Assembly: GCF_910592395.1 (NCBI RefSeq) | Contig: NC_088321.1 | Location: 6,760,001 to 6,824,000 of the forward strand | Direction of reading: 5' to 3' | Origin: Lineus longissimus | Lineage: Eukaryota; Nemertea; Pilidiophora; Heteronemertea; Lineidae | Length of the DNA stretch: 64,000 bases | Part shown: positions 9,769-20,112 of the stretch, in pieces | Position numbering within the stretch: the first letter of the stretch is position 1 | How the letters are laid out: every line of letters begins with the position of its first letter | The notes under the pieces: generated by a model | Told to the model about the DNA's origin: nothing | The model's database searches: none | The model's input: the letters and a program-made list of their open reading frames with translations, nothing else | Translations under genes and position numbers: made by a program

Positions 9769-10083
9769 TCGAGGTGCAACGTTCGCCGGAATTTGTTCCA
9801 AATCGTTTGTCGTGACTCGTTACAAAAGCTTGAGTGTTTTCTTGTCCATTTAGAAATATCCTGCGCCGCGTACTTATACTATCAACTGCTCCACGGATGG
9901 CTCATCAACGCTGTAAGATCGAAGGGTGATTTGAAAGAATAATAAAAAGCATGTGCTTCTTTATCTCGTGGTTTTTTGTTTGTTTCATAATTTCTTTCTC
10001 CAAACGGCTAAAAGGTCTGATGCAAAAGCCCCATGTGATTACAACTAGTATAATGAACACCTCAAAGCTGAGCATCTAGAATT
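9769..10083 (+). other. Intergenic, poly(A) signal
   Basis: No gene. AATAATAAAAAG near 9939-9950 followed by T-rich DNA is a plausible polyadenylation signal for the preceding genes. The next coding region starts at about 10084. Confidence 0.4.
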
Positions 10084-11305
10084 ATGACCTCTCGAGTGGA
10101 CCCGCATAATGTGACCGATTTCGGATTCGTAGTCTGCCCCTCGAATACACCCGTACCCGCAGGTTTCCTGCCAATAAAGCGAATAAATTTGTGATTCGAT
10201 TGCCGAAACCTATAGACGTGAGTTGAATACCCGGCGAAGTTGAAGTAGCTCTCGTAGAAATAACATTTCCACACTCATGGTCAACATATTTCAGAGGATC
10301 TCGATGTTCATATGAGGTGGCTGTAGCAGATATCCGACAACCCTTGATTCCCGCAGTTGTAAAGAAAGCATGTCTTCCGGCAGGGAAAGAACTATTGGAC
10401 TATGGCAGTGCAGAAGACCTCATCGAAGGACTCAATCTCCGACGACCACGACTTGATCATTTACCAAATAAAATATGGGCGGGAAAATTTCGTTTGTCAT
10501 CGACGGGGTTTGCTCAAATCCACCTATTCGAAGGCGAAGCGATTGAGCTATCTTCTGATGTGGCCGAAGTTCTAGGATTTGATAAAACTAAGTACTTTTT
10601 CAATGACGGCACAGAGTCTAAAACAAAGGGACCGTTTTCCGAGGACAAGTTGATCGTCCGGGGTAAGCAGCAAGATGAAGAGTCCGTGAAGAAACGTCGA
10701 CGAGAACAAACAGCGTCGGGTAATTCCGAATTTGAAGAAGAGGATTTTGAGGGAGCTTCTAAGACTCGATCGAAGAGAAGGAAAAAGGAAAAAGACATTG
10801 AAACTTCTCGGCGGGCTTCCACGGACACGGCGAGCTCGTCCGAGCCACAGACGACTCCACACATAGATAGACCTACTTCTATGCCGAGTGAAATCACCTC
10901 GGAGGACATGCAAGAGGATCGAGCTTTTCACCAGCACACTGAAACCGATGAACGAGCTTCTGGACCTTCGAGTAGCGCCTTGATCGCCACAGATCAACGA
11001 CTGAAAGACGCAAAACGTTACCTTATTAAAGCGTCTTGCAAACCAAATCTCGATTACAATGCGTACAATTTGTTCATATACTCTTCCATCGTAAAATCTA
11101 CGCCTGTCGGCAATGTGTATACGCCTTTACTAAGGAGTATTCCTGTCAATCCACGGTCCTGTCAATCTCACACGCTTTCGTTCGTCCTCGATACTTACCA
11201 TTAAATGGTACATTCTTTAATGAGATAGACATTGACATTCGCCACGAATCCGGTGAAGAAGTGAATTTTGCCTGGGGAAAGGTTATTTGTACCTTGCACT
11301 TTTGA
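10084..11305 (+). pseudogene. Penton-like/minor capsid protein of Polinton type, broken
   Basis: Segments in three frames follow the order of a family common in animal Polintons. The N-terminal part (frame of ATG 10084) has an FVVCPSN block. After a frame change near 10160 come RLPKPIDV and an EITFPHSW block, interrupted by an in-frame TGA at 10224-10226. The same frame then reopens at 10317 with FNDGT- and LGF-containing sequence, a ~110-residue charged Glu/Arg/Ser-rich insert, then NLFIYSSIV and YTPLLR. A second frame change between about 11150 and 11200 leads to a closing IDIDIRHESGEEV...LHF. In related elements this protein is thought to be the single-jelly-roll vertex (penton) or another minor capsid protein. 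The low-complexity insert is unusual. Confidence 0.5.
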
Positions 11306-11502
11306 AGGCGACAATCGACAATCAGTTAAACTAATTGATCTGAGAAAACGTCTGTCGTGTTATCACTGATTAGAATCCAAGAAAGCAATATACCGGTTTA
11401 GTGTTGTGATTTACGTTAACGAAGATCATGTTTAGCCTCAAAAACATTTTTTGACCACAAGGTCGCACGGCGCAAAAATATGTTTACGGACCTCCGGTAC
11501 GA
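11306..11502 (+). other. Spacer before the polymerase gene
   Basis: About 200 bases with no ORF continuing into the polymerase frame. The first recognisable polymerase codons (about 11503) are not preceded by an in-frame ATG, so the true start is lost or lies in a missing upstream exon. Confidence 0.35.
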
Positions 11503-14500
11503 TTGAGTAACGATTTACAGTTATTTTTAACTAAAGTAGCACGTCCGTTAATAGTCCGGCAGCTTAGAAAGACGCTAGCCACTGCTGCAAAAAACAATGA
11601 AGCTTTAAAGTATCATGTTGAACTTCAGGTTTTATTCAGTAAATTGGTACCGGTTGCTCACCCGGAGGGATCCGAAGATAACACGGCTAGGGAATTCGTA
11701 GAGCATAATGCAGAACCGTGGTTCAACACTAAAAATCGCAGTATATACCCAGGACAAGACAAGATCGGGGACGATATTCAAGAACAGCTAGAGGAAATTT
11801 CTGGGAAAGTTGATACTTTCCACCACGAAGGGTCCGGCTGGAGCTTTGTGTGTGTTCAGAGCTTACGCCTCTATCTATCGGCTTTCACACCTTTTCGAGG
11901 AGGTGCACTGGATCCGTTTATAAGGCGACACAGCGTACTACCCCGATCTTTGAGTGGAAAACGCGCTTGTGTCTCTCCCCCGAAAGCCAAAGACGATGTG
12001 TGTTTCCGTGACTGTTTACTACTCTTTGAAAATCGGGGAAGGTGGACACAACCTCCTCCTCGATATAAAGTTGAGAGTTGGTACACGAAAACCTCGCTTA
12101 ACCTTTCGGGTTTAAGTTTTCCTACACCTTTGAGTCAAATGGCAATCTTTGAACGAAACAATCCCTCTCTAGTCCTGAGCGTGTTTGGAGTCAGCGAAAC
12201 AAAACAAAAAAGGGATCACCCGTCCCTTCGAATCTACTATCTAAGCAAGAATTTGACCAGTCGCCCATGGAAGAAAGCTGCATTGACCTATTGCTGTATC
12301 GAAAACACTACTTTCTAATAAAAAGTTTAAGTCGTATTTTAGGTATAACGTTTCTCAGGGAAAGAAACTTGTTTGTCGGTCGTGTTTCTGCAGATTCACG
12401 ACAGAAGAACGATGGACCGAACATTGGATTAGCTGCTGCTCCCAAAAAGCGCAGCTTTACAAAACACCGAGTGCTCCAACAACTGTCCGTTTTTCTCAGT
12501 TTGAAAAAATTTCCATGAGCCGATTTGCCATCTATTACGACTTTGAAACAATGCAAATCGCCTGCCCAGAAGACAATAATCGACGTAGACACGTGCCTAT
12601 TGCTGTGGCAGCGATCAGAATATGTAACCCCAATAGAACGTATAACTCGTCACCATATCATCGGGTCGGTCGAGATTGCGTCGAACGCTTCCTCGATTGG
12701 CTTGACACTCAACGACAAGAGATTCCGATCATAAACGCTACTGAAAACAAGCCTTTGAAAATGACTCGCGAAGACTGGTTTCGCTTTCATCGACAAACAT
12801 CCTGTGAAATTTGCGGACAGGCTTTTACCGAGCTAAACTCTCCATACAAAGATCATTGTCATCTTTCTGTAAAATTCCGCTTCGCTTTGTACAATCGCTG
12901 TAACTTGACTTATGGTAGTGAGAAAACAACAGCATCAGTACCGTGTTTCGCTCATGGAGGCGTACGATTTGATCAGCACCTTCTAATAAAGGCCATAGCG
13001 CGACGGAATAAAAAACGTGGGAAACCACCTCCACAGATTTTACCGCGAAACACTGAGCATTATTTAGCTGTGTTTGATGGAGAATTAATCTTTCAAGACC
13101 CGTTTGAGTTCATGAAAGCCTCCCTGGCATCGATTGCAGACTCTATGAAGAGTGATAAAAGCACCATAAGCAGTGAAAAGGATCGCAATTCAATCGCGTT
13201 CCCCCTCTTATGGGAGTATGTTCAGAGAAACGAGGAACGATATCAGCTCATGACTAGAAAAGGTGTTTTCTGCTATGATTTCCTGGATGAGATCGAGAAA
13301 CTTAAACTCGACGCGCTTCCGCCAAGAGATCAGTTTTACGATTCGCTTCATCAGATCGACATTACAATGGCTGATTATGAACATGCAAAACATGTGTGGC
13401 GGGCAATGTCATGTCAGACACTGAAAGACTATCTACTGGCGTATCTGATTACCGATGTCTTATTGTTGGCAAGTTGCTTCGAACAATTTCGCAATTTGTC
13501 AATGCAATATTTCCAAATGGACACCGGCAAGTTTCTAACTCTGCCTCACTTTGCATACCATGCCATGTTGAAATACACACAGGTGCAGTTGGAAATATTG
13601 ACCGATCTAGAGATGGTGCACTGGATAAAACGAGGAATTAGAGGTGGGGTCGCTTCTGTCATGCTACGACACGCAGAGGCAAATCTTCCAGAAATGGGCC
13701 CGAACTACAACCCAGAACTACCCCGACAAGAAATCGTGCCGCTCGATTGTACGAACTTGTGCGGTCATGCCTTAAGTAAACAGCTACCTGAAAAGAGTTA
13801 TCGATGGTTGACCAGACAGGAAATTAAGCAACTAAAGATAAGCGAGGTTCCCGACGATGCTAAGATTGGCTATATCCTTAGCGTAGACTTGAGTTACCCG
13901 CCAGAGCTCCACGAATCGCACACAATGTACCCTTTGGCTCCACACAAAACGGCCATCCCTCCTGCTCAGTGATCGGATTACACCTACGAACTCGGACTCA
14001 AGCTGAACGATCCGTCTTTTTTCAAAACCGGACCTGAAAAACTTGTACCGGATCTGACTGAGAAACGAGACTACGTGGTGCATTACCAGAATTTGAAATA
14101 CTACCTCAATTGCTTCGCGTAAGACGTGTGTTGGCCTTTGAACAAAAGTGCTGGATGCGAGATTTTGTAAACTTCATAACGCACAAACGTTCGCAATCCG
14201 TCTCTGAATTCGAGAGCAGCTTCTGGAAGCTAATCTTAAATAGCATATTTGGACGTCTGCTAATAGACAAAAGTAAATACGTCAACATGAAATTAGTCAG
14301 TGATGAGAAAACCTTCAAAAGGTTAACAAGTCAACCGAATTTCAAGTCTGTCACATTCTACGACAGAAAACTTGTTGGTGTGCAGTCTAACCCAGCTGCC
14401 GTAGAACTAAACAGTCCGCTTGTCGCCGGTTTTACAATCTTGGAACTCAGCAAATTGCACATGTATAAATTTCACTACAATTTCGTTTTACCAGCTCTTG

Positions 14501-15063
14501 GAGGTCCAGAAAACTGCCAACTGTTGATGACGGACACCGATAGTCTTGTGCACCTGGTGAAGAATGTTGAGCCAAAAGTTGTTTTCACGACGCTTGCGCC
14601 GCAGTATTTTGACTTTTCAAATTTCCCAGAAACACATCAATTGTACAGCACAACGAATAAGAAAATCAAGGGTACGTTCAAAATTGAATATCCAGGAGAA
14701 ACTATCGTCGCGTTCGTTGGAGTTCGAGCGAAAATGTACGGCTTCAAATTTCTATCTGATGGCAGAGAGGCCAAAGCCAAGGGTATCCCAAAAACAGCAC
14801 TTCAAAAGTTATGTTTTGAAGATTACTGCGATGCACTGTTTGAACCGAGTAAACCACAACGCTGCCAATACAAGACAATTCGCTCCATCAAGCACGATTT
14901 GTTCACCATATCTGCTGAGAAGAAGGGACTTTCTTGCTTGGATCTAAAACGCTGGGTTTGCGACGATGGTATTCAGACTTATGCCTATGGCGATTTTCGA
15001 TGCCCACGTCGGCCACCATCTCCCTCACCTTCGCCTAGTTTTGATAGGGCTTGCGAAGGTTAA
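11503..15063 (+). pseudogene. Protein-primed family B DNA polymerase (PolB), multiply interrupted
   Basis: This is the Polinton replicative polymerase. The N-terminal segment 11503-12300 has the HEGSGW block. A short segment follows in another frame (~12267-12345), then a zinc-finger-like Cys-rich stretch leading into 12515. From there the exonuclease motif I (YDFET) and an HNH-like insert with CEIC...DHCH...CN, typical of Polinton PolB, are visible. The region with DCTNLC (13746-13763) is motif A, with Cys where Tyr is usual. Motif B (KLILNSIFG) and motif C (MTDTDSL, ~14527) are present in the last segment, 14110-15063. Breaks: frame changes near 12300 and 12345, in-frame TGA at 13970-13972, and a frame change near 14105-14120. 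The protein ends with a Pro/Ser repeat. Six bases after the stop lies the Harbinger insertion. Confidence 0.88.
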
Positions 15064-15372
15064 GACACTGGGTGAGGTCAAATCTCAGAGTTTACTAAGT
15101 GTTAACACCAGGTGTTAAGAAATAAAGTGTTCCAAAACCCCGAGATTTGACCTCCTCACTTGACTCCTAGTTAACACTTTCTTAACACCGAGTTGACACT
15201 AAGTTAACACTTGGTAGACACCTAGGGAACACTTTGATCGCTCAGGTGTTCCCTTAATCTGAGGAAGTGGCCAAGTGTTAAGAAAATGCATTACAGATCG
15301 TGTACATCAGGTGTTAACCTCCTGGAGGTTAACACCTGTGAGAGGTCAATTCTCAGAATTACAAAGGCAGCC

Positions 15373-16316
15373 ATGTTTGCGATTCCTATGTTTCAAGTTG
15401 TTGCCCTAAGACATAATAGAAGAGCAGAGAACTGTATTCGAACGCCTGCCTACAGTGGAGAACCGATTGAGCGGCATATGAGGCTCAACCAAGAACAATT
15501 TGATCACCTTGTTGATTATTTTCATGGATTGAGGCAGGCTAATCACCATGGGAATGGCCAAGTCAACGCAAGTACATCTTCAAGAAGAATGAAAACTTTT
15601 TTGCACTACCTCGCTTCAGGAGGCTTTCACAGACAGGTCGGTTATGCTGTTGGTTATGCTAAGCCAACTGCAATATTACATGTGACTGAGGTTTCTGACT
15701 TTTTCTTTGACAAAGCTGCGCGTCATATTTCATTCCCTGAGCAGGATGAGTTTGATCAACTGGCCCAGCCTCTGGTTGATATCGACGGAGTTGAGCGGCA
15801 AGTGATTCTTTTCATAGACGGCGTTATTGTGAAAATCCAAAAGCCTGATAGGGCTGGTGATGCGTATTATTGTGGGAGGCCGGGGAAATGTTGCGACTCC
15901 ATCAACGTGCAGTACGTTGTAGATCGATTTGGCAGGGTAAGACACGTTATAAGCGGAGTACCTGGATCGACGCACGACAAAACAGCGGCCGAGTGGTCTC
16001 GAGAATTGTTCGACTTCCTTGATCAACTTCCAGAGGAGTATGTTATGCTTGGGATCCTGCCTACAGGAACCTGCACCGATCTGTGCTGATTACTTTTACT
16101 GGAAATAATCTTCGACAGGAACAACTAGATTTTAACAACAGATGCACTCGACTCCGTCAAATAGTTGAGAGGTCTATCGGATGTACTGAACTGATATGGA
16201 GGATCAATCAGCTAAAAGAGAATAGGTACGCTGCGAAATATGGCCCTGTTTTTCCATCAAAATGCACTGTAGCAACATGCGTGTTACACAACCTTTACAC
16301 CAATTTCTTGGCTTGA
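15373..16316 (+). pseudogene. HARBI1-like DDE transposase, one frameshift
   Basis: The likely start is the ATG at 15373. The catalytic domain shows FIDGVIVKIQ (first Asp), YYCGRPGKCC, then GVPGSTHDKTAAEWS (second Asp) as in the DDE_4 nuclease of HARBI1 transposases. Near 16050-16085 the frame changes: the first ORF ends at 16089, while EQLDFNNRC...IVERSIG...VLHNLY, the conserved C-terminal helix with the third acidic residue, continues from 16083 in another frame to TGA at 16316. One small indel explains this. The protein would cut and paste the element with the SANT-like partner encoded opposite. Confidence 0.85.
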
Positions 16317-16772
16317 ACCATATGTGAAAGACAAAGACAAAAGTAAAATAACTGAAAATGATTGCTTATTCTTAGTATCCCCAATTTAGTAACTGAAAGA
16401 GAAGCCTACTTGGCTGTCCAATCTGTGGCATGTCACTACTTGTAAACAAATCCTGAACCAAAAATATGATGGAATAGTCATGGCTAGAACTGACGAAACA
16501 AAATAGTCTGTTATCACACAACAATTGTACCTCTCTGTTTTGTGGGTGTAGTATAGATCAAGCCACCACTATAAAGAGCCATCTATAAAATTAACTAAAA
16601 CTAATTCCTTGCTGTTAGCGTGACAAATCGCAGTTTCTGTAACTGTTTTCATCAATAAAATGTTGTTCACTCAGCAATCATGGTAATTAATTGCATAAAA
16701 AGAGTCTTGTCTGTATGACGGGACTCGGTGCTTGAAAACTCCGGTATTGAGCGGGTTAGTAGGGACTGTAAT
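16317..16772. other. Spacer between convergent Harbinger genes
   Basis: About 450 bases separate the convergent 3' ends of the two Harbinger genes. An AATAAA at about 16654 lies on the plus strand and could serve the transposase. No other feature seen. Confidence 0.4.
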
Positions 16773-17558
16773 TTAGTCGGTATCAGGTAATTGTTCAATA
16801 ATGGTTATTCCTCTCTCCTCCAACACAGCAGCACGGAATAAACGAATCTCGTACACAAGTTCACGGAGCGTATCCCTGATTTCTTTCATCAAGTCACAAG
16901 TTTGCTCTTGATGTTGCACAGAAGAGTTCATGAAATCACTTTCGTCCCTGGCCTTCTTTCCTGTGGTCACCGGGGGCATCATTTGTGAAGCAGGACGTTT
17001 TTTTCCGGCACTGGTACTTGCATCGGTTCCTGCCTGAACAGTTGGCGTTCCAGACCTTGATGTCGAAGGGGATGGAGTACTCCTATCTGAGCTGATGACA
17101 ACACCGCGGTCATCTGGTATGCTGCAGTTTTCATCGCTAGGGGTTTGGGGTCGGGAGTTCGTTGCAGATCCTGGCCTAGTGATGCCGGTTGGTGTCATAA
17201 CAATTGCAGGTCTGGCTGCCCCGCCCTTCGGATAATAAAGTCGATGGAAAGAGTCAAAAAGTTCAAATAATTCACGAGAGTCCTTGAGTTTTAAACCAGG
17301 GTGCATATCATCTGTTGCAGCCCCTGAAGCCTGCTGTGTCTTGATGGCATCTCGATATTCCTTCCCTAGGTTCTTAAGCATATTTTCAACCACTTCGGCG
17401 TGGGTACCAACGTGGTTCCCTACTGCTGCATAAAATTCCTGGACCAGAGCATTCTTCTTGGCACGACGAAATGCCTCATGGTGATCAATCATGTACTCAA
17501 GAGTTTGCATCCTCTTCTCGAGTGTCCACTGGAAGCGTTTCTTCCCCTTTTCGTCCAT
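16773..17558 (-). CDS. SANT/trihelix-like Harbinger accessory protein (261 aa)
   Basis: The intact minus-strand ORF starts at the ATG at 17558. The first ~100 residues are helical and charged, with regularly spaced aromatic residues (RFQWTLEKRMQTLEYM..., KNLGKEYRDA) as in Myb/SANT-like or trihelix DNA-binding domains that partner Harbinger transposases and deliver them to terminal repeats. Residues ~110-215 are Ser/Thr/Pro-rich and likely disordered with basic patches (GKKRPAS, GKKARDE). The C-terminal ~45 residues form an amphipathic helix (LMKEIRDTLRELVYEIRLF), probably for dimerisation. It is open although the transposase is shifted, so the element may still supply or use it in trans. Confidence 0.7.
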   Translation of the reverse strand: MDEKGKKRFQWTLEKRMQTLEYMIDHHEAFRRAKKNALVQEFYAAVGNHVGTHAEVVENMLKNLGKEYRDAIKTQQASGAATDDMHPGLKLKDSRELFELFDSFHRLYYPKGGAARPAIVMTPTGITRPGSATNSRPQTPSDENCSIPDDRGVVISSDRSTPSPSTSRSGTPTVQAGTDASTSAGKKRPASQMMPPVTTGKKARDESDFMNSSVQHQEQTCDLMKEIRDTLRELVYEIRLFRAAVLEERGITIIEQLPDTD

Positions 17559-17945
17559 GATGACTGCTCAGATGACAGACTTACACTAAAGATCTATGCA
17601 TAGTCCAATTCAACCTCTCTTCAACATGGGCAAAGTGCCAGACCTGTGCAACCAGGAAACCAAGTGAAACTAACATCATTATGTAACTGTGGCATGGATT
17701 ATTTACCACTGACATGTGCCAGGCTTGGCACCTTGCCCATGTAGAAGTAAAGTATCTAGAAGGTGTTAGGAAAGTATTATTCAAGTGTAATCTTGGTGTA
17801 ACCCAGGTGTCACCAAGGTGTTAACCTGAACTTGGTGTCTAGGGTTCAGGTTAACACTTTTCACAGAGATTACACTTGGATAATCTAGGTGTAGAGTTAA
17901 CTCTGAGATTTGACCTCACCCACTGTATTTCATATGTTTACATGT

Positions 17946-18083
17946 ATGAAGAAAATGGTAGACTTCGAAGTCAGAAGAAAGAGAGTATTATCGAGGTTAA
18001 TTGATAATGTTCCTGCCACAAGATTAACCGTTGATAAACGAGACCTAAAACTAAAAAAACAGTCATGTGAATCGAACTCGTAG
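17946..18083 (+). CDS. Small basic ORF (45 aa) after the Harbinger insertion
   Basis: ATG at 17946, TAG at 18081-18083; very basic product (RRKRVLSRL, DKRDLKLKK). Only 24 bases from the Harbinger end, so it may be the remnant of a gene once extending across the insertion site. No family recognised; it may be chance. Confidence 0.25.
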   Translation: MKKMVDFEVRRKRVLSRLIDNVPATRLTVDKRDLKLKKQSCESNS

Positions 18084-18098
18084 GTTGTCTTAACAACT

Positions 18099-18497
18099 AT
18101 GTCAAAGGAGATGATGGCCTCGTCTAAACAACCAAGAGAATTGGTCGCCATAGAGGTTTCTGCACGCTTGACACTTAATGTCAGCAGGTGGAAACAGGAA
18201 TCGTGGTTCCACTTCCACAGGAACAAAAAATCATTAAGTATTAGCGCGGAGGAGATGGGAAAACTGCTGTCGCTTGAAGACGAATTGAAGTCCGCCGCTC
18301 GAGAGGTGTTCCTAGCAGAGCAGAAGTCAGAAGAAAAAGAAGACTCGATTAGCACAGATGAGGTTCCGCATGAGGAAAGCGATGAGACAGACGTCGAGGA
18401 CGGCTCGTGGACGGAGAGTCGTACTAAACGGGAGAAGAAGAAAAACAGAAACGCAAGAAAACCCCCGTTTCATCAAAATCGTCGAAGAAGAAAGTGA
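18099..18497 (+). CDS. Possible PC4-like DNA-binding protein with charged tail
   Basis: 132 codons. Residues ~25-70 (LNVSRWKQESWFHFHR, then NKKSLSISAEEMGKLL) resemble the strand-strand-KGISL-helix end of the PC4/p15 single-stranded DNA-binding fold, where a basic-G/S-I-S-L stretch precedes an amphipathic helix. The tail is first acidic (~90-115) and then very basic (KREKKKNRNARK, RRRRK), typical of viral nucleic-acid-binding proteins. It would suit an ssDNA-binding or transcription role near the polymerase. The family match is by eye and weak; a profile search would settle it. Confidence 0.4.
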   Translation: MSKEMMASSKQPRELVAIEVSARLTLNVSRWKQESWFHFHRNKKSLSISAEEMGKLLSLEDELKSAAREVFLAEQKSEEKEDSISTDEVPHEESDETDVEDGSWTESRTKREKKKNRNARKPPFHQNRRRRK

Positions 18498-18711
18498 AAA
18501 AAAATGTTAAGCCAAGTGAAACGGATCCATGGTAGAATATTCAATTGTCAAACGAGATCCTCGGCTCCTCCCCTCAGACTCGGAAAAAGACTGTCTTGTG
18601 AATGGCTAGAAACAAGCCTAGACTCATCGAACATTTTCGAACGTTACAAATCCCAATTTAGTACATTCTTTCGAAGGTGGCAATTTCCAATTACATTTTC
18701 TGCTGAAAACA

Positions 18712-18921
18712 ATGTCCAAAGAAACGCCAGCTGTGACAGAAACAACTGCGTCTTCGGGTCCAGAACAACCCGAGGCGGTTCCTCTAGATGCGCCCGATTG
18801 TGGACCATCGGCAAAAGCTCGCTTTCGAAACGTCTACTGCAGATGGTTTTGTTGCAATTGTTCCATTCCATCAGAAACGGAGGATGTCGCTCGCCAAGAA
18901 AGTACTGTTAGTAGCAGTTGA
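18712..18921 (+). CDS. Small Cys-containing ORF overlapping the kinase start
   Basis: 69 codons from a good ATG; N-terminus Ser/Thr/Glu/Pro-rich, then VYCRWFCCNC. It overlaps the kinase by 38 bases in another frame. Overlapping ends are used elsewhere in this element (4466, 36570), so it could be a real small gene, but there is no family support and another frame (18504-18911) is equally open. Confidence 0.25.
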   Translation: MSKETPAVTETTASSGPEQPEAVPLDAPDCGPSAKARFRNVYCRWFCCNCSIPSETEDVARQESTVSSS

Positions 18922-19642
18922 AGGCCAAATTGGGGCGGGAAAAACAACCTTGCTGTCGAGTCTTGATCAGCTCTACAAACAACATCCGAATCCTCTATTT
19001 TCGTTTTCTTATATCCAAGAAGGACTAGACAAATTTTCGACCTTTGGTCAACACAATCCCCTCGCGCTGGCCTATGCTAATCCAAAAGAGAACGTTGCCC
19101 TAGCCCAGATACATATTATCCGTAGCATTAACTCTGTCGTCAGGAAAGGATTTAAACTTTTGGAGAATAGTTCCATTTCAGACGACTCGAAGAGATACCA
19201 TGTTGAAGTCACAGACAGAAGTCTGCTCGGACCTCTTCCTTTCGTCGAATGTGCAACTCAGTTAGGTTCTATCAGAAATTTCGGGAGAGACTATTTGCGA
19301 GCCGAGACCTTGCAGTTTGCTCGTCGCACGCTATTTAAAATCGGTCTCCCTGAAGGTTACAACGGCATTTACTACATCGATATTGACTCAGAGGTGTGTC
19401 TAGATAGAATCCAAGCCCGGGCCCGAACATACGAGTGCCTAATTAATAAGACTTATTTAGACACCTTGGCCGAGCAATATCGTCTTCATCTCGATTGCTG
19501 GACCGACGTTGAGGGCAGACAGTACTTCTGCTGGGATAGAAGCAATGTGATTAGAACTGACAATCTAAATGCGACACATTTGCTCAGTTTTCTCGAGTCT
19601 CTAGTAAAGACGGTTGAGAACAAACAAAAACGCATGTGGTAA
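18884..19642 (+). CDS. Deoxynucleoside kinase (dNK/TK2-type)
   Basis: Start chosen at the ATG at 18884, 14 codons before the P-loop GQIGAGKTT, giving 252 residues, a normal dNK length. The enzyme phosphorylates deoxynucleosides to dNMPs using ATP. Visible motifs: the P-loop with VAVEG before it, VTDRSLLGPL in place of the ERS/DRS substrate motif, and the lid RIQARARTYE followed by YLDTLAEQYRLHLD, the hallmark of animal and viral dNK-family kinases. The reading frame is intact. With the dUTPase it forms a small nucleotide-supply module. Capture from the host or another virus is likely since most Polintons lack it. Confidence 0.88.
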   Translation: MSLAKKVLLVAVEGQIGAGKTTLLSSLDQLYKQHPNPLFSFSYIQEGLDKFSTFGQHNPLALAYANPKENVALAQIHIIRSINSVVRKGFKLLENSSISDDSKRYHVEVTDRSLLGPLPFVECATQLGSIRNFGRDYLRAETLQFARRTLFKIGLPEGYNGIYYIDIDSEVCLDRIQARARTYECLINKTYLDTLAEQYRLHLDCWTDVEGRQYFCWDRSNVIRTDNLNATHLLSFLESLVKTVENKQKRMW

Positions 19643-19712
19643 CGCTATTCTGGCACCTCTTGGTAAGAGACTTACCGCTGATATTTAGACTCCATTCGTT
19701 GCTTTCCTAGTC

Positions 19713-20112
19713 ATGGGGAAAACAGGAAAAAAGCAGGAACAGCAGAACCCGGGATATACGTCTACAACAGGTTTCGATTCCGGAACCGACTTCGATCAAT
19801 TCAAGAAAAAGTACAATTGGTGCAATAGACTCCTGACTCTTTTGCCCGGAAAGCCTATTGCGATGGATACGCCAAAGCCTGTTTCGAGAGTGCCGGCGAT
19901 GCCGCAAACCTTACAACAGTCCAAAATTCTATAATTTTGATCAAGTACGTTGCGATAATTGTTTCCACAGACTGGAGGCTGAACGAGAGGCCCGAGCAAG
20001 AAAGAAACAGCAGCAACCTGTGTGGGAGCGGTCAGAGAAAAAAAAAACTCTAAGTCGTAGATTCGGCAGCAGTAGCAGCAGATTTACTGTAAATAAGGAA
20101 AAGCACAAATAA
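19713..20112 (+). pseudogene. Zinc-ribbon protein, frameshifted; probably the 5' part of a gene cut by the LTR insertion
   Basis: The ORF 19713-19934 starts with ATG and gives a charged N-terminus. A second frame from about 19858 (no ATG of its own) has CRRCRKPY...VRCDNC, two CXXC pairs spaced as in a zinc ribbon, then a Glu/Arg/Lys/Gln-rich helix. A frame change at about 19860-19930 would link them. The zinc-ribbon frame runs into the candidate LTR at 20088 and, if that 858-bp insert is removed, stays in frame with the acidic ORF at 20950. Function unknown. Confidence 0.45.

Larger units (their letters stand above)
15070..17921. mobile_element. PIF/Harbinger DNA transposon nested in the Polinton
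   Basis: 2,852 bp bounded by inverted repeats starting gggtgaggtcaaatctcaga (15070 onward; complementary end at 17921), flanked by a 3-bp duplication act (15067-15069 and 17922-17924). Sub-terminal regions are packed with ggtgttaac/gtgttaaga motifs in both orientations (15100-15350 and 17760-17900), probable transposase-binding sites. It encodes a DDE transposase (plus) and a SANT/trihelix-like partner (minus), the standard Harbinger pair. The transposase is frameshifted. Confidence 0.9.
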
